Part shown: piece after piece, positions 9,772 to 20,595 of the stretch | How positions within the stretch are numbered: the first letter of the stretch is position 1 | Layout: every line of letters starts with the position of its first letter | Origin: Alteromonas halophila | Lineage (GTDB): Bacteria; Pseudomonadota; Gammaproteobacteria; Enterobacterales; Alteromonadaceae | Assembly (NCBI RefSeq): GCF_014651815.1 | Contig: NZ_BMXP01000010.1 | Coordinates: 54,579-107,227, forward strand | Length of the DNA: 52,649 bases | Direction: 5' to 3' | Made by a program: the position numbers and the translations under genes | Notes under the pieces: generated by a model | The model's database searches: none | What the model was told of the DNA's origin: nothing | What the model saw: the letters and a program-made list of their open reading frames with translations, nothing else

Positions 9772-10509
9772 TCAACTCTCTTCTTTAATTTCGTCGCTGT
9801 CGCCGTTTTTCCAGCCAACAGCCAGTCCCGTATCGTATCGAAGGTCGACATACTTCACTGCCTTCGTTTCTTTGGTCAGCAGCGGATAAACATCAATAAA
9901 CCGCTGCAGACGGTCAATAAATTCTTTGCGACCGAGGTTCAGCTCGATCCCGTTTTGTAACTGCAACTGCCAGGCAAACCGCTCGCTTAAGGATAACTCC
10001 GCAATGGGCATTCCCACGGTTGCCAGCAGCGAGTGCATGGCGTTATACCCCTCAAGCGCTGTTTTCTCGCTCCCCCCCGGCCCAAACAGCCGCGGCAGAG
10101 ACAGCCCCTCAGCGCTGGCGTCAAAGGTGTCGCCGTAGGGATTGAGCAGTAAATCCTCATTCCACTGCGCCACTGGCTGTTGCTCAACCAGATAAATTTT
10201 CAGCGTATTCGGCCACTGTTTACGCACCGAGGCCCGGTATACCCAGGGCTGCGCCTCAACCAGGTGGTATACTTCATTCACATCCAGGGCAAAAAAACTG
10301 CCCGGCTGTGATTGTCTGATTAAGCGTTCCAGCTGGCCCACTTTGACATGGGAAAAGTCACCGGAAAAATCCACCACCTGCACCGGCATACGTTGTTCGT
10401 CTGCCAGCCAGTCTCGTACTTGTACGCCACCGACTATCAGCGCTGCCAACACCAGCACCAGAAAGGCAATACCGCCCCACAGGTTAAGTCTGGATGCGCT
10501 GACAGCCAT
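9772..10509 (-). CDS. ftsQ: Cell division protein FtsQ
   Basis: 245-residue bitopic membrane protein that links early and late divisome proteins through FtsB/FtsL. A short cytoplasmic N-terminus is followed by one membrane helix (about residues 11-31, FLVLVLAALIVGG). A POTRA domain comes next (VQVVDFSGDFSHVKVGQLERLI), then the beta domain with YRASVRKQWPNTLKIYLVEQQPVAQW. The gap to the ddlB stop is only 2 bases. Length and order fit the family. Confidence 0.94.
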   Translation of the reverse strand: MAVSASRLNLWGGIAFLVLVLAALIVGGVQVRDWLADEQRMPVQVVDFSGDFSHVKVGQLERLIRQSQPGSFFALDVNEVYHLVEAQPWVYRASVRKQWPNTLKIYLVEQQPVAQWNEDLLLNPYGDTFDASAEGLSLPRLFGPGGSEKTALEGYNAMHSLLATVGMPIAELSLSERFAWQLQLQNGIELNLGRKEFIDRLQRFIDVYPLLTKETKAVKYVDLRYDTGLAVGWKNGDSDEIKEES

Positions 10510-10511
10510 AA

Positions 10512-11465
10512 TTACTGCCCGTCTCTCATGTCAGTCATACTGGTCGCCAGGATCGCCATAGCCAGCGCTTCGAGCGTTATACCCGCCGCACTGGCTGCTT
10601 TTGGTACCAGACTTTTCTCGGTCATACCCGGCACGGTATTGGCCTCAAGTAAATAAAACTGTCCTGTTGCATCCTGCATCACATCAACACGGCCCCAGCC
10701 GTAGCCAGCGACCGCGGCGAACGCGCGTGTCGACAAGTCAGCCAGCGCCGCTTCCTCTTCATCACTTAAGCCACTGGGACAAAAGTACTCGGTGGTATTG
10801 TCCTGATACTTGGCCGAATAATCATAAAATGTGTGGGGGGTGGACATCCGTATAGACGGCAAGGCACGACCCTGCAGCACCGACACTGTCAGTTCAGGTC
10901 CGCTGATGTACTGCTCGAGCAGGACCTGGTTATCATAATTAAAGGCGTCCTGTACGGCAGTCTCGAGTTGTTTAGCGCTTGTCACTCTGGCCATGCCGAT
11001 GCTGGAACCTTCCCGCGCCGGTTTTACCATGACCTCATTCCCCAATTCATGCATTATAGCGCTGCATGATCCAGCTTCAAAGCCACTTTTTTCAGCAATT
11101 CGGTATTTCGCAGTAGGCAGTCCCAGACTTTGCCAGATTTGCTTGCTGCGGATCTTGTCCATGGCCAGTGCAGAGCCCAGCACACCGGTGCCAGTGAAGG
11201 GAATACCAAGCTGTTGCAGTGCTCCCTGCATCACGCCATCTTCACCACCACGCCCATGCAGCATAATGATCACCCGGTCGGTTTGATTATGCAGCAACTC
11301 AACAATATTCGCTTCAGCGGGATCGAACTTGTACGCATCCACGCCCTGGCGCAATAAAGCATCAAGTACAGTCTGGCCAGAACGCAACGAGACTTCCCGC
11401 TCCGCAGACGCGCCACCAAACATCACGGCAACTTTGCCATACTCGGCTGCAGTGTACTGCTTCAT
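10512..11465 (-). CDS. ddlB: D-alanine--D-alanine ligase
   Basis: 317-residue ATP-grasp enzyme that makes the D-Ala-D-Ala dipeptide used by MurF. Visible are [17 protein letters not shown] (N-terminal substrate loop), [23 protein letters not shown] (ATP-grasp lysine and Ser loop), [16 protein letters not shown], and the metal-binding end [20 protein letters not shown]. Its ATG overlaps the murC stop as ATGA. The position in the dcw cluster indicates the DdlB form. Confidence 0.96.
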   Translation of the reverse strand: MKQYTAAEYGKVAVMFGGASAEREVSLRSGQTVLDALLRQGVDAYKFDPAEANIVELLHNQTDRVIIMLHGRGGEDGVMQGALQQLGIPFTGTGVLGSALAMDKIRSKQIWQSLGLPTAKYRIAEKSGFEAGSCSAIMHELGNEVMVKPAREGSSIGMARVTSAKQLETAVQDAFNYDNQVLLEQYISGPELTVSVLQGRALPSIRMSTPHTFYDYSAKYQDNTTEYFCPSGLSDEEEAALADLSTRAFAAVAGYGWGRVDVMQDATGQFYLLEANTVPGMTEKSLVPKAASAAGITLEALAMAILATSMTDMRDGQ

Positions 11466-12913
11466 GTGCCGGACTCCTGCTGCATCAGGACCGTTGGCTC
11501 CATACCGGCCGCGGCCAGTGTTTTGGCGACCTGTCCGATATTGCCTGCCCCCTGTGTCATGACGATGTCGCCATCTTCCAGCATATTACCTAAAATGGCA
11601 GGCAACTGAGCGGCGCCGCCCACGTACACAGGCTCTACCTGGCCACGCTGGCGAATAGAGCGGCACAGCGCTTTACTGTCAACGCCTTCAATTGGCTTTT
11701 CACTGGCAGCATACACATCCAGCAGCAACAGTACGTCTACCTTCGAGAGCACCTCCACAAAGTTTTCGTACAGATCACGGGTGCGACTGTAGCGGTGCGG
11801 CTGATAAACCATCACAATGCGTTTATCCGGCCAGTTGGCCCGCGCCGCATTGACGGTCGCCGCCACTTCCGTGGGGTGATGTCCATAATCATCCACCAGC
11901 GATATCTGGCCTTTTGACGTATCAAAGTCGCCAAGTAGTTCAAAGCGCCGGCCGATGCCGCCAAAGCTGGCCAGCGCGTCAGTTATCGCCTTATCCTCGA
12001 TCCCCTCATCGGTCGCCACGGCAATTGCCGCAAGGGCATTGAGCACATTGTGCTCACCCGTCAGGTTCAGGGTAATAGCCAGTGGCTCGTGATTCGCCCG
12101 CAACACCGTGAAACGCGCCTGACCAAACGATAGCGACACATTTTCTGCGCGCACGTCGTTATCCGCGCCAAAACCATAAGTCAGCACGCTACGCCCGATA
12201 TGGGGCCGTATTTCCTGCACGTTGGCATCATCACCGCACATAATCGCCTGCCCGTAAAACGGCAGGTTGCGCAGGAAGTCCACAAAGGTGTCTTTTACTT
12301 TAGAGAAATCGCCGCCATAGGTATCCATGTGATCAGCTTCAATATTAGTGACCACTGCCACCATGGGCTGTAAATGCAAAAATGACGCATCACTCTCATC
12401 GGCTTCGGCAATCAGATAACGACTCTTACCCAGCCGGGCATTGGTGCCTGCACTGTTCAGCAAGCCACCGATAACAAAGGTAGGGTCATACTCTGCCTGC
12501 GCAAAAATCGTGGCAATCAGGCTGGTTGTCGTGGTTTTGCCATGCGTACCTGACACGGCAATGCCATGGCGAAAGCGCATCAGTTCGGCCAGCATTTCTG
12601 CCCGGCGAATAATGGGAATACGCGACTGACGGGCCGTAATGATTTCAGGATTGTGTTCGTCAATGGCACTGGAGACCACCACCACATCGGCACTGGCTAC
12701 GTTTTGGGCGCGGTGACCAATTTTGATATCTGCACCCAGGGCGGTGAGACGATCTGTCATGGCACCCTGTTGTATATCTGAACCGGCGATTTCATACCCT
12801 TCATTCAGCAGTACCTCAGCGATACCACCCATACCGGCACCGCCAATGCCGACAAAAAATATACGTTTTACTTTCCGCATCTGCGGACTTTCAAATGGGG
12901 TTCGTAATACCAT
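11462..12913 (-). CDS. murC: UDP-N-acetylmuramate--L-alanine ligase MurC
   Basis: About 483 residues. It adds L-Ala to UDP-MurNAc, the first amino acid of the stem peptide. The start is set at [12 protein letters not shown], because its ATG overlaps the murG stop as TAATG; the open frame runs 40 codons further into murG, where the residues have no family character. MRKVKRIFF (12 residues in) is an alternative. Visible are [16 protein letters not shown], the ATP loop [21 protein letters not shown] and [11 protein letters not shown], all Mur-ligase marks. Confidence 0.95.
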   Translation of the reverse strand: MVLRTPFESPQMRKVKRIFFVGIGGAGMGGIAEVLLNEGYEIAGSDIQQGAMTDRLTALGADIKIGHRAQNVASADVVVVSSAIDEHNPEIITARQSRIPIIRRAEMLAELMRFRHGIAVSGTHGKTTTTSLIATIFAQAEYDPTFVIGGLLNSAGTNARLGKSRYLIAEADESDASFLHLQPMVAVVTNIEADHMDTYGGDFSKVKDTFVDFLRNLPFYGQAIMCGDDANVQEIRPHIGRSVLTYGFGADNDVRAENVSLSFGQARFTVLRANHEPLAITLNLTGEHNVLNALAAIAVATDEGIEDKAITDALASFGGIGRRFELLGDFDTSKGQISLVDDYGHHPTEVAATVNAARANWPDKRIVMVYQPHRYSRTRDLYENFVEVLSKVDVLLLLDVYAASEKPIEGVDSKALCRSIRQRGQVEPVYVGGAAQLPAILGNMLEDGDIVMTQGAGNIGQVAKTLAAAGMEPTVLMQQESGT

Positions 12914-13986
12914 TAGGCCCCTACTCCTGCCAGCGCTTCGCACTGGGTTACTACTTGTTCTGTTGCATCCTGCCGCGCTGCCTGTTTGGCGAGCTCGCCC
13001 ATTTTCAGACAGGCATAAGGATCCTGGATCCATTGTCTGACAGCCTGGCCGAGGTTATCGGCCAGCGTTGACTGCGCAATCAATAGCGCCGCTTTTTTAT
13101 TCACTAACGACAATGCGTTACTGGTCTGATGGTCGTCCACGGCATGCGGTAAAGGCACAAATATGGCTGCCCTGCCCGCCGCGGATACCTCGGCCACGGT
13201 CAGCGCACCCGCCCGGCATACCACAAAGTCTGCCCAGGCATAGGCATCAGCCATGTTGTCGATAAACTCGTCAACGGTCACAGGGACTGAGCCGCCACTG
13301 TATGCCGCCTCAACGTCGGCTTTATTATCTTTGCCACACTGATGCCAGATGTGCAGATCATCCAGACCTTTGCAGATTTCCGGCACAATAAGATTGAGCG
13401 GCCTGGCGCCCAGACTGCCACCGACAACCAGCATATTAAGAGGCTTCTCAATGGTGTCTTTTGGCTTTATCGCCAGCACCTCCCGACGCACCGGATTGCC
13501 CACCGCCATGATGTGATCCGGGTGCAGGGTAAACTGCGGCGCCGCATCGGCAAACCCCAGCATCACACGTTGCGCCAGTCTGCCCAGCAGACGGTTCGTC
13601 ATCCCGGCAGTGGCATTTTGTTCGTGAATCACCAGGGGCACACCGCATAATTTCGCGGCAATGCCGCCAGGACCACTGGCGTATCCACCCATACCAAGCA
13701 CGACATCAGGCTTAAGACGCTTAATCAATGCACGTGCCTTGCCAATGCTGCGTAACATCGCAAATGCGCTGTGTAGTTTACCGCCCAGACCTTTACCGCG
13801 CAGCCCTGAGACGGGAATAAAGTGAATAGCATAACCGGCTTTAGGCACCTGCGTGGCCTCCATACGCTCGCGTGTGCCCAGCCACTGAATATCCCAGCCT
13901 TTGGCCGATAATGCATCGGCAACGGCCAGCCCCGGGAACACATGGCCACCGGTTCCACCTGCCATTATCAGACAACGTTTAGTCAT
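12913..13986 (-). CDS. murG: Lipid II synthase MurG
   Basis: 357-residue GT-B glycosyltransferase that transfers GlcNAc from UDP-GlcNAc to lipid I on the inner face of the membrane. Visible are the N-terminal glycine loop [48 protein letters not shown] and the UDP-GlcNAc site [11 protein letters not shown]. It overlaps ftsW by 8 bases and murC by 1, which points to translational coupling. Confidence 0.97.
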   Translation of the reverse strand: MTKRCLIMAGGTGGHVFPGLAVADALSAKGWDIQWLGTRERMEATQVPKAGYAIHFIPVSGLRGKGLGGKLHSAFAMLRSIGKARALIKRLKPDVVLGMGGYASGPGGIAAKLCGVPLVIHEQNATAGMTNRLLGRLAQRVMLGFADAAPQFTLHPDHIMAVGNPVRREVLAIKPKDTIEKPLNMLVVGGSLGARPLNLIVPEICKGLDDLHIWHQCGKDNKADVEAAYSGGSVPVTVDEFIDNMADAYAWADFVVCRAGALTVAEVSAAGRAAIFVPLPHAVDDHQTSNALSLVNKKAALLIAQSTLADNLGQAVRQWIQDPYACLKMGELAKQAARQDATEQVVTQCEALAGVGA

Positions 13987-15268
13987 GACCGGCCTCCCGC
14001 GATACAGAATGTATCAATTCAGAGACATCGCGCTTCGCTGTCTCTTCATCCTTTTCGGCGGCCTTTTTGGTGTTTTCCAGACGCGGCTTCTTGCTTCGCT
14101 TCATGGCCTGCATGCCATCTACCCGAAGCTCAAAGTCAATGCGCAGCAATATCGCCACCGCAATGGCCATAATGATCAGGCTGGACCCCCCGTAGCTGAC
14201 CAGCGGTAGTGTCAGGCCCTTGGTTGGCAGAATACCGGCACTGGCACCGATATTGACTGCCGTCTGAAACGAAAACCAGATCCCAATACTGTAAGCCATA
14301 TAGCCATCGAAGGGCCGGTCCTTTAGCAGCGCCTGATTACCAATACGCAGCGCCTTAACGACCATCGTCAGAATCAGTGCCAGCACCACGATCACACCGG
14401 CAAACCCCAGCTCTTCGGCCAGGATGGCCATGACAAAATCGGTGTGCGCCTCTGGCAGAAACTCCAGCTTTTGAAGGCTGTTTCCCAGACCCTGACCAAA
14501 CCAGTTACCCCGTCCATAGGCCATCAGAGACTGGGTTAACTGATAACCGGTGCCAAACGGGTCGGCCCAGGGGTCGAGAAAAGACGTGACCCGTTTAAGC
14601 CGGTACTCTTCAAAAATAATCAGTGCAACCACCGCCAGCAGGCCCGCAAATACCAGCGCAAAAAACTGCCAGAGCCGAGCCCCGGCTAAAAACAGCAGCC
14701 CCAGTGTAGTCGCAAACATCACCACCACTGTGCCCAAATCAGGCTGCAACAACAGCAGCATGGCGAGAATAAAAAATACTGCCAGTGGCTTTATAAAACC
14801 TTTCAGGTTTTCAGTCACTTCTTCATATCTGCGTACCAGATAGCCGGCAAGATACGCAAAGAAAAACAGCTTTGCCGGCTCTGCAGCCTGCACCGTAATA
14901 GGCCCAAATACCAGCCACCGGGTACTGCCATTAACCGTGCGACCAATCAGTAGTACCGTCAACAGCAAGCCGATGGCTGCAAGTAGCAGATACGGGTTGG
15001 TCAGCCGCCAGAAATTCATTGGTAGTTGCATAACCACCATGGCAGCAATACAGGCGGCAATCAGGTAAATACCGTGACGAATAGCAAAGTGGAATGGATT
15101 GTCGTAAATCCGCTGCGCCTCCGGCATGGACGCCGAAGTAACGATGATCAGACCAATACTCATCAACGCCAAAGCAATAACAATCAGTCCCTTGTCGTAG
15201 TAATCACGAGGCGAACTGTCACCATGTCTTAGCGCAAACATATCACTGAGGCTGGCTGAATTTAGCAT
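13979..15268 (-). CDS. ftsW: Divisome SEDS glycosyltransferase FtsW
   Basis: 429-residue SEDS membrane protein, about ten helices, which polymerises lipid II at the septum together with FtsI. Diagnostic stretches are SMGLIIVTSAS-like helix 1 (here SIGLIIVTSAS), LVFGPITVQAAEPAKLFFF (conserved E-P-x-K), LLLQPDLGTVVVM (catalytic Asp loop), NWFGQGLGNSLQKLEFLPEAHTDF and LPLVSYGGSS. The C-terminal tail after the last helix is charged. It overlaps murD by 7 bases and murG by 8. Confidence 0.96.
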   Translation of the reverse strand: MLNSASLSDMFALRHGDSSPRDYYDKGLIVIALALMSIGLIIVTSASMPEAQRIYDNPFHFAIRHGIYLIAACIAAMVVMQLPMNFWRLTNPYLLLAAIGLLLTVLLIGRTVNGSTRWLVFGPITVQAAEPAKLFFFAYLAGYLVRRYEEVTENLKGFIKPLAVFFILAMLLLLQPDLGTVVVMFATTLGLLFLAGARLWQFFALVFAGLLAVVALIIFEEYRLKRVTSFLDPWADPFGTGYQLTQSLMAYGRGNWFGQGLGNSLQKLEFLPEAHTDFVMAILAEELGFAGVIVVLALILTMVVKALRIGNQALLKDRPFDGYMAYSIGIWFSFQTAVNIGASAGILPTKGLTLPLVSYGGSSLIIMAIAVAILLRIDFELRVDGMQAMKRSKKPRLENTKKAAEKDEETAKRDVSELIHSVSREAGHD

Positions 15269-16575
15269 GCCACCTCCAGTGCGTGTACCGCGTCTCTGAA
15301 CACTTCGGCCCGATGAATATAATTGCTGAACATATCCAGACTGGCACAGGCTGGTGATAATAAGATGATATCCCCGGGTTTGGCTTCTGCAGCCGCCTGC
15401 CTGACCGCGTGCTCCAGACTGTCTGCCCGCTGGGCCTGTGGTGTCATGTCTGTAAACTGCGGCGCGTCTTTTCCAATGGCATAAACCTGTTCGACATGGT
15501 CGGTAATGGCCTGCCTGAGAACACTAAGATCCGCCCCTTTAGCATCCCCGCCGGCAATCAGAAACAACCTGCCCTGGATTGAGGATGCCAGCCCTTCAAT
15601 TGCGGCCAGCGTTGCTCCGGCATTGGTGGCTTTGGAGTCATCGATATAGCGAACACCGTTAATAGTGGCAATATCCACACAGCGATGAGGGGCCGGTTCA
15701 AACCGGTATACAGCCTCCGCCGCCTGAGCCGGACTGACGCCCAGCGACAAGGCCAGCGCCATGGCGGCCTGTATGTTCAGCACATTGTGGGAGCCTGCCA
15801 GTGGGATACGGCGAATATCCAGCACATTCTCACCGTTGCAGGTGATCCAGTCGCCACTGACACCAAAGCCCTGCGCGGCTGCGTCAAGCCCGTATTCAAT
15901 CACGGTATCAACCTGACGGCTCGGACGGGTTGCGTCTTGCCCCCGCCACACAGCAGCCTGATGACAGTGCATAAACAAACGCTGTTTAGCCGCCAGATAC
16001 GCCTCCATGGTGCGGTGACGGTCAAGGTGATCGTCACTTAAATTAAGCAGGCAGCCTGCCTGCAGGCGCAGAGAAGAGGTGCTTTCCAGCTGGAAGCTGG
16101 ACAACTCAAGTACAATGGCATCAAGCGGCAATTCCAGCGTATCGAGTACTGCACGGCCGACGTTGCCAGCGGCTACCACGCGTTGTCCCGCAGATGAGAG
16201 AATATGGGTCGTCAGCAAGGTAACGGTGGTTTTGCCGTTTGAGCCTGTAATGCCAATGGCAGGCACTGTATTGAAATGCGCAAACAGTTCGACATCACCC
16301 ATAATGGTCACGCCCGCACTGCGGGCCATCTCTACGACGGGATGTTGCGGGTCTATGCCCGGGCTTAAGATCAGTACATCCACGTTATTGAAGTACTCTG
16401 TCGCCGGCGTGCCCAGTGTAACGGGCACGCTGACTGACGCATGCACCGTCAGGTGTTCGCGGCTGTCCCAGGCTTTCAAATCAGCACAGCGGCCTTGCAA
16501 AAAGCGCACACAGGCCTGACCGGTCATTCCAAGACCGGCGACAACTGCCCGCTGTGTGCTTAATGCTTTATCCAT
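15262..16575 (-). CDS. murD: UDP-MurNAc-L-alanine--D-glutamate ligase MurD
   Basis: 437-residue cytoplasmic Mur ligase that adds D-Glu to UDP-MurNAc-L-Ala. Visible are the N-terminal dinucleotide-like fold VVAGLGMTGQACVRFL, ILSPGIDPQHP, the ATP loop GITGSNGKTTV, ELSSFQLE, NLSDDHLDRH, YIDDSKATNAGAT and LLSPACASLDMF. These are the standard MurD set. It starts in a TAATG overlap with mraY and runs into ftsW. Confidence 0.97.
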   Translation of the reverse strand: MDKALSTQRAVVAGLGMTGQACVRFLQGRCADLKAWDSREHLTVHASVSVPVTLGTPATEYFNNVDVLILSPGIDPQHPVVEMARSAGVTIMGDVELFAHFNTVPAIGITGSNGKTTVTLLTTHILSSAGQRVVAAGNVGRAVLDTLELPLDAIVLELSSFQLESTSSLRLQAGCLLNLSDDHLDRHRTMEAYLAAKQRLFMHCHQAAVWRGQDATRPSRQVDTVIEYGLDAAAQGFGVSGDWITCNGENVLDIRRIPLAGSHNVLNIQAAMALALSLGVSPAQAAEAVYRFEPAPHRCVDIATINGVRYIDDSKATNAGATLAAIEGLASSIQGRLFLIAGGDAKGADLSVLRQAITDHVEQVYAIGKDAPQFTDMTPQAQRADSLEHAVRQAAAEAKPGDIILLSPACASLDMFSNYIHRAEVFRDAVHALEVAC

Positions 16576-17657
16576 TACCGTAACTTCAATGTTGCCAGGC
16601 CAACTAAGACCAGGATGATAGAAATAATCCAGAAACGCACGATGACGCGCGGCTCCGGCCAGCCTTTTAATTCGTAATGATGGTGTATGGGTGCCATGCG
16701 AAAAATACGCTGGCCGCGCAACTTAAATGAACCAACCTGTAAAATAACGGACAGGGTTTCCATTACAAACACCCCGCCCATAATGATTAGCACGATTTCC
16801 TGACGCACCAGTACCGCCAGAATACCCAGCGTACCGCCCAGCGCCAGTGAGCCCACATCGCCCATGAAAACCTGCGCCGGGTAGGTGTTAAACCATAGAA
16901 ATCCAAGGCCTGCGCCAACCAGCGCAGTGCAAACAATCACCAGTTCACTGGTCAGTGGTATATGCGGAATATTCAGGTACTCGGCAAAGTTAGCATTACC
17001 GGTGACATAGGCAAAAATAGCAAAGGCGCCGGCAACTAAAATCGTCGGCACAATCGCCAGGCCATCCAGCCCATCGGTCAGGTTTACCGCATTACTGGTG
17101 CCGACCACTGCGAAGTAGGTGATCACCACAAACATCAGACCAAGTTGCGGCATCACTTCCTTGAAAAAGGGCACCAGCAAGGCGGTCTCGGCGCCCTGCG
17201 ACGAAGCAGAGTACAAGTAAATCGCCACTACCAGCGCGATAGCGGACTGCCAGAAATACTTCCAGCGGGCAATCAGGCCTTTGGGATCTTTACGGATCAC
17301 TTTGCGGTAGTCGTCGACAAAACCGATGATGCCATAGCCTACGATGATGCTCAGCGTTACCCACACATAGCGATTTGACAGATCAGCCCATAACAGAATG
17401 CTGACCACAACGGCAGCCAGGATAAGCAGCCCGCCCATAGTGGGTGTACCGGCTTTTGAAAGATGACTTTGCGGCCCGTCATCACGCACGGTCTGCCCGA
17501 TCTGCAGATTCTGCAGCCAGCGTATCATTTTAGGCCCAATAACAATTGCGATAATCAGTGCCGTCAGGGTGCTTAAAATCGCCCGCAATGTCAGATACGA
17601 GAAGACATTGAACCCGGAATCGAACTGGGTCAGAAAGTCAGCCAGCCACATTAACAT
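16575..17657 (-). CDS. mraY: Phospho-MurNAc-pentapeptide translocase MraY
   Basis: 360-residue integral membrane enzyme (about ten helices) that couples UDP-MurNAc-pentapeptide to undecaprenyl phosphate, giving lipid I. Visible are [26 protein letters not shown] (catalytic Asp pair), [13 protein letters not shown] and [12 protein letters not shown], and the end [25 protein letters not shown]. The first of two close ATGs is chosen because MLMWLADFL aligns with the known MraY start; the second ATG gives a TAATG overlap with murF. Confidence 0.97.
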   Translation of the reverse strand: MLMWLADFLTQFDSGFNVFSYLTLRAILSTLTALIIAIVIGPKMIRWLQNLQIGQTVRDDGPQSHLSKAGTPTMGGLLILAAVVVSILLWADLSNRYVWVTLSIIVGYGIIGFVDDYRKVIRKDPKGLIARWKYFWQSAIALVVAIYLYSASSQGAETALLVPFFKEVMPQLGLMFVVITYFAVVGTSNAVNLTDGLDGLAIVPTILVAGAFAIFAYVTGNANFAEYLNIPHIPLTSELVIVCTALVGAGLGFLWFNTYPAQVFMGDVGSLALGGTLGILAVLVRQEIVLIIMGGVFVMETLSVILQVGSFKLRGQRIFRMAPIHHHYELKGWPEPRVIVRFWIISIILVLVGLATLKLR

Positions 17658-19054
17658 GCAATGCGCTCCCGACGGCGTTCAAGCTTTCCCAGCTCAGAGG
17701 CCTCTATTGCCTCTACCACGCGCTCCATACGGGAGCTGCGTGATCCTTTAACCAGAATTGAAATATCGCGCTGCTCAGACAGTAATCTGCCTTTCAGCGC
17801 TTCTATCAGACTATCGATGTCACTGAAATGTTCACCCTGCTCACCGTACACCGAGCTGGCAGACTGGCTTAGCACGCCCAGCGTAAACAGCATATCAATG
17901 CCCTTCTCACGGGCGTAACTGCCTACCTGTTCATGGTAGTAACGCGACTTTTCGCCCAGTTCTTTCATGTCGCCCAACACCAGCAGTTTTACTCCGGAGA
18001 AACTGGCAAGGGTATCAATCGCTGCATTGACGGATGCCACATTGGCATTGTAGGTATCATCCAGCAGCGTGACCTGAGAAGTCAGTTTTTTCACGTTCAG
18101 GCGTCCGGCTACCTGCTGCATATCCATCAGACCATTGCAGACATCCTGCAGCGTAGCACCTACCTGCATGGTTAATGCTGCGGCCACCAGCGCATTGCCC
18201 ACATTGTGTGCACCGGGAATGGCAAGATGGACACCCACATCGCCTTGGGGACAGACCAGATTAAATGACGCACAGCCATCCAGACCAATGGAAATATCTT
18301 CGGCGCTGAAATCGGCGTCATGCTGTTGATCAGGCGAGAAGGTCAGTACCGGCTTATGTCGCAGTTTGCCCTGCCAGAACTCAGCGAACTGACTATCAGC
18401 ATTGACAATAGCCGTGCCGGTTTCACCCAGCCCTTTAAAAATTTCACTTTTCGCCCGTGCGACACCCAGCAGACTGCCGAAACCTTCCAGATGCGACGCT
18501 GCTGCATTCACAATGGTGGCCACATCCGGTTTCACCAAATCGGTGGTATAAGCAATTTCTCCTAAGTGGTTCGCGCCCAGCTCCATAACCGCGAAGTCAT
18601 GCTGAGGCTCCAGACGCAGTAACGTAAGCGGCACACCAATGTCGTTGTTAAAATTGCCGGCAGTTGCCAGCACGTTGCCCCGGCGAGCAAGGATTGCGGC
18701 GCACATTTCCTTGACTGTGGTCTTGCCACTGCTGCCAGTAATGGCAATAGTTTTGGGGGCAACTTCGCGTTTTACCGCGGCGCCCAGTGCACCTAACGCC
18801 TGTTTGGTGTCTTCCACCATAATGACCGGCAGCGAGGTGCGCACCTTCTCACTGGCAATAATGGCGCTGGCACCGGATTCCTCAGCCTGTCTGACAAAAC
18901 GGTGCCCGTTGAAGTTCGCGCCACTTAAGGCCAGGTACACAGCGCCTGGCGCAATTGTACGGGTATCTGTGCTGATCGCGTCGATTTGGCGATCCTCACC
19001 CTGCAGTTGCCCGTCCACCTGACTGGCGACCCAAGACAGCGTGGTTGTTATCAT
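17651..19054 (-). CDS. murF: UDP-MurNAc-tripeptide--D-alanyl-D-alanine ligase MurF
   Basis: 467-residue Mur ligase that adds D-Ala-D-Ala (from DdlB) to complete the pentapeptide. Visible are [19 protein letters not shown], the ATP loop [50 protein letters not shown] and [10 protein letters not shown]. All are characteristic of MurF. TAATG overlap with murE; 7-base overlap with mraY. Confidence 0.97.
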   Translation of the reverse strand: MITTTLSWVASQVDGQLQGEDRQIDAISTDTRTIAPGAVYLALSGANFNGHRFVRQAEESGASAIIASEKVRTSLPVIMVEDTKQALGALGAAVKREVAPKTIAITGSSGKTTVKEMCAAILARRGNVLATAGNFNNDIGVPLTLLRLEPQHDFAVMELGANHLGEIAYTTDLVKPDVATIVNAAASHLEGFGSLLGVARAKSEIFKGLGETGTAIVNADSQFAEFWQGKLRHKPVLTFSPDQQHDADFSAEDISIGLDGCASFNLVCPQGDVGVHLAIPGAHNVGNALVAAALTMQVGATLQDVCNGLMDMQQVAGRLNVKKLTSQVTLLDDTYNANVASVNAAIDTLASFSGVKLLVLGDMKELGEKSRYYHEQVGSYAREKGIDMLFTLGVLSQSASSVYGEQGEHFSDIDSLIEALKGRLLSEQRDISILVKGSRSSRMERVVEAIEASELGKLERRRERIAC

Positions 19055-20595
19055 TAGCTGTACTCCCGTTGTAAGCGTGCGACTACCGCCCGCTCGTTGT
19101 AATCTGTGGTTGTGGTGCCGATTATCTGATAGTTTTCATGCCCTTTACCGGCCACCAGTACCAAATCCTCTGCACTGGCATTATCCAGACAGTAACGAAT
19201 TGCTTTTTCGCGATCCGCTTCTGAATGAGCGTTCTGTGGCGACGCCAGGCCTGCCATAATGTCGCTGGCGATCGCCTCTGGCGCTTCAGAACGGCTGTTA
19301 TCGGTAGTAATCACAATGTGATCAGCGCTCTGCTCAGCCGCGCTGCCCATTAGTGGGCGCTTGCCTTTGTCGCGGTCACCGCCACAGCCAAATATGCACC
19401 AGATTTTACCTGGCGTGTGTTTGCGTGCCGCCTCCAGCGCCTTTGTCAGCGCGTCAGGAGTATGTGCATAATCCACAACAATATTGGCGTGACGATCAAA
19501 GTGAAACACTTCCATTCGCCCGGCGACGGGTTTTAATGCTTCTACCGCGCTAACCACATCGGTAAAACGCTCGCCTTCGGCAAGCAGTGTGGCAATGGCG
19601 TTAAGGACATTGCGTATATTAAATTCACCCAGAAGCGGCAGGCTGACACTGCCCTCACCCCACGACGAGTGCAATGTAAAGCGACACCCATCCTGATGGT
19701 AATCGGCATTTGTGGCGAAACAGTGGCGATCATCAGGCTTATCCGGGGCAGCACTGTCGTCATTACCAGAGCGAATACCAGTCCACACGCAGCTAACATT
19801 ATCGGGAGTATGCGCAGCCCAATTCTGACTTTCCGAATCGTCTGCGTTTAATACCACGGCATAAAGTCCTGGCTGTTGCAGCAAAAGACGTTTAGCCAGT
19901 GCGTATTCTTCCATGGAGCCGTGGTAATCAAGGTGATCACGGGACAAATTGGTAAATACCGCCACATCGGTCTGCACCTGGGCCAGGCGCCGTTGCACCA
20001 GCGCATGAGAACTGGCCTCAAAGGCGGTATGTACGACATCCTGTTGCTCAAATTCGGCGAGGATGTACTGCATTCTAATGGCATCTGGCGTGGTTACAGC
20101 CGCGGGCGTGGGTGTCCATTGCATGTCGGTGTCATCATAGATGCCGCTACCTAAAGTACCGATCGCCGCACTGCGGCTGCCAAGGTGATGTTTTAGCTGC
20201 GTAATCAGTTGTACAACCGAGGTTTTTCCGTTGGTCCCGGTGACCGCCACGGTCTTCATTTTCTGCGCCGGATAATCGTAAAAGGCGGCGGCCAGTGAGG
20301 ACAGCATTGCCGGCAAATCATACAGAGAAATGATCACGCTATTGCCACGCATTTCCAGCGCACCATGGTCACGCTGATTGTCTGTCTGCGACAGAATAAC
20401 CCGAGCCCCCAGACTGATAGCCTGCGGTATAAAGTCGCGCCCGTCGCGTTCATGACCTTTAATCGCCAGAAAACCCAGTTTAGTGTTCACTTCCCGGCTA
20501 TCCAGCGTTAGTCCATGGATACGAATGTCCGGCGCGTCGACACCGAACTTGGCCAACAGCGCGCGCGTACTTTGCACAAACGCACTAACTACCAC
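19054..20595 (-). CDS. murE: UDP-MurNAc-tripeptide synthetase MurE
   Basis: 513-residue Mur ligase adding the third residue (meso-diaminopimelate in Gram-negatives) to UDP-MurNAc-L-Ala-D-Glu. Visible are LTLDSREVNTKLGFLAIKG, the ATP loop VTGTNGKTSVVQL, ATTPDA, FEASSHALVQRRL, NLSRDHLDYHG and VDYAHTPDALTKAL. The specificity motif, DNPR in E. coli, reads DNSRSEAP here: the Asp, Asn and Arg are kept but Pro is Ser. The start is GTG with AAGGAGGT four bases in front, encoded within the last codons of ftsI. Confidence 0.96.
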   Translation of the reverse strand: MVVSAFVQSTRALLAKFGVDAPDIRIHGLTLDSREVNTKLGFLAIKGHERDGRDFIPQAISLGARVILSQTDNQRDHGALEMRGNSVIISLYDLPAMLSSLAAAFYDYPAQKMKTVAVTGTNGKTSVVQLITQLKHHLGSRSAAIGTLGSGIYDDTDMQWTPTPAAVTTPDAIRMQYILAEFEQQDVVHTAFEASSHALVQRRLAQVQTDVAVFTNLSRDHLDYHGSMEEYALAKRLLLQQPGLYAVVLNADDSESQNWAAHTPDNVSCVWTGIRSGNDDSAAPDKPDDRHCFATNADYHQDGCRFTLHSSWGEGSVSLPLLGEFNIRNVLNAIATLLAEGERFTDVVSAVEALKPVAGRMEVFHFDRHANIVVDYAHTPDALTKALEAARKHTPGKIWCIFGCGGDRDKGKRPLMGSAAEQSADHIVITTDNSRSEAPEAIASDIMAGLASPQNAHSEADREKAIRYCLDNASAEDLVLVAGKGHENYQIIGTTTTDYNERAVVARLQREYS

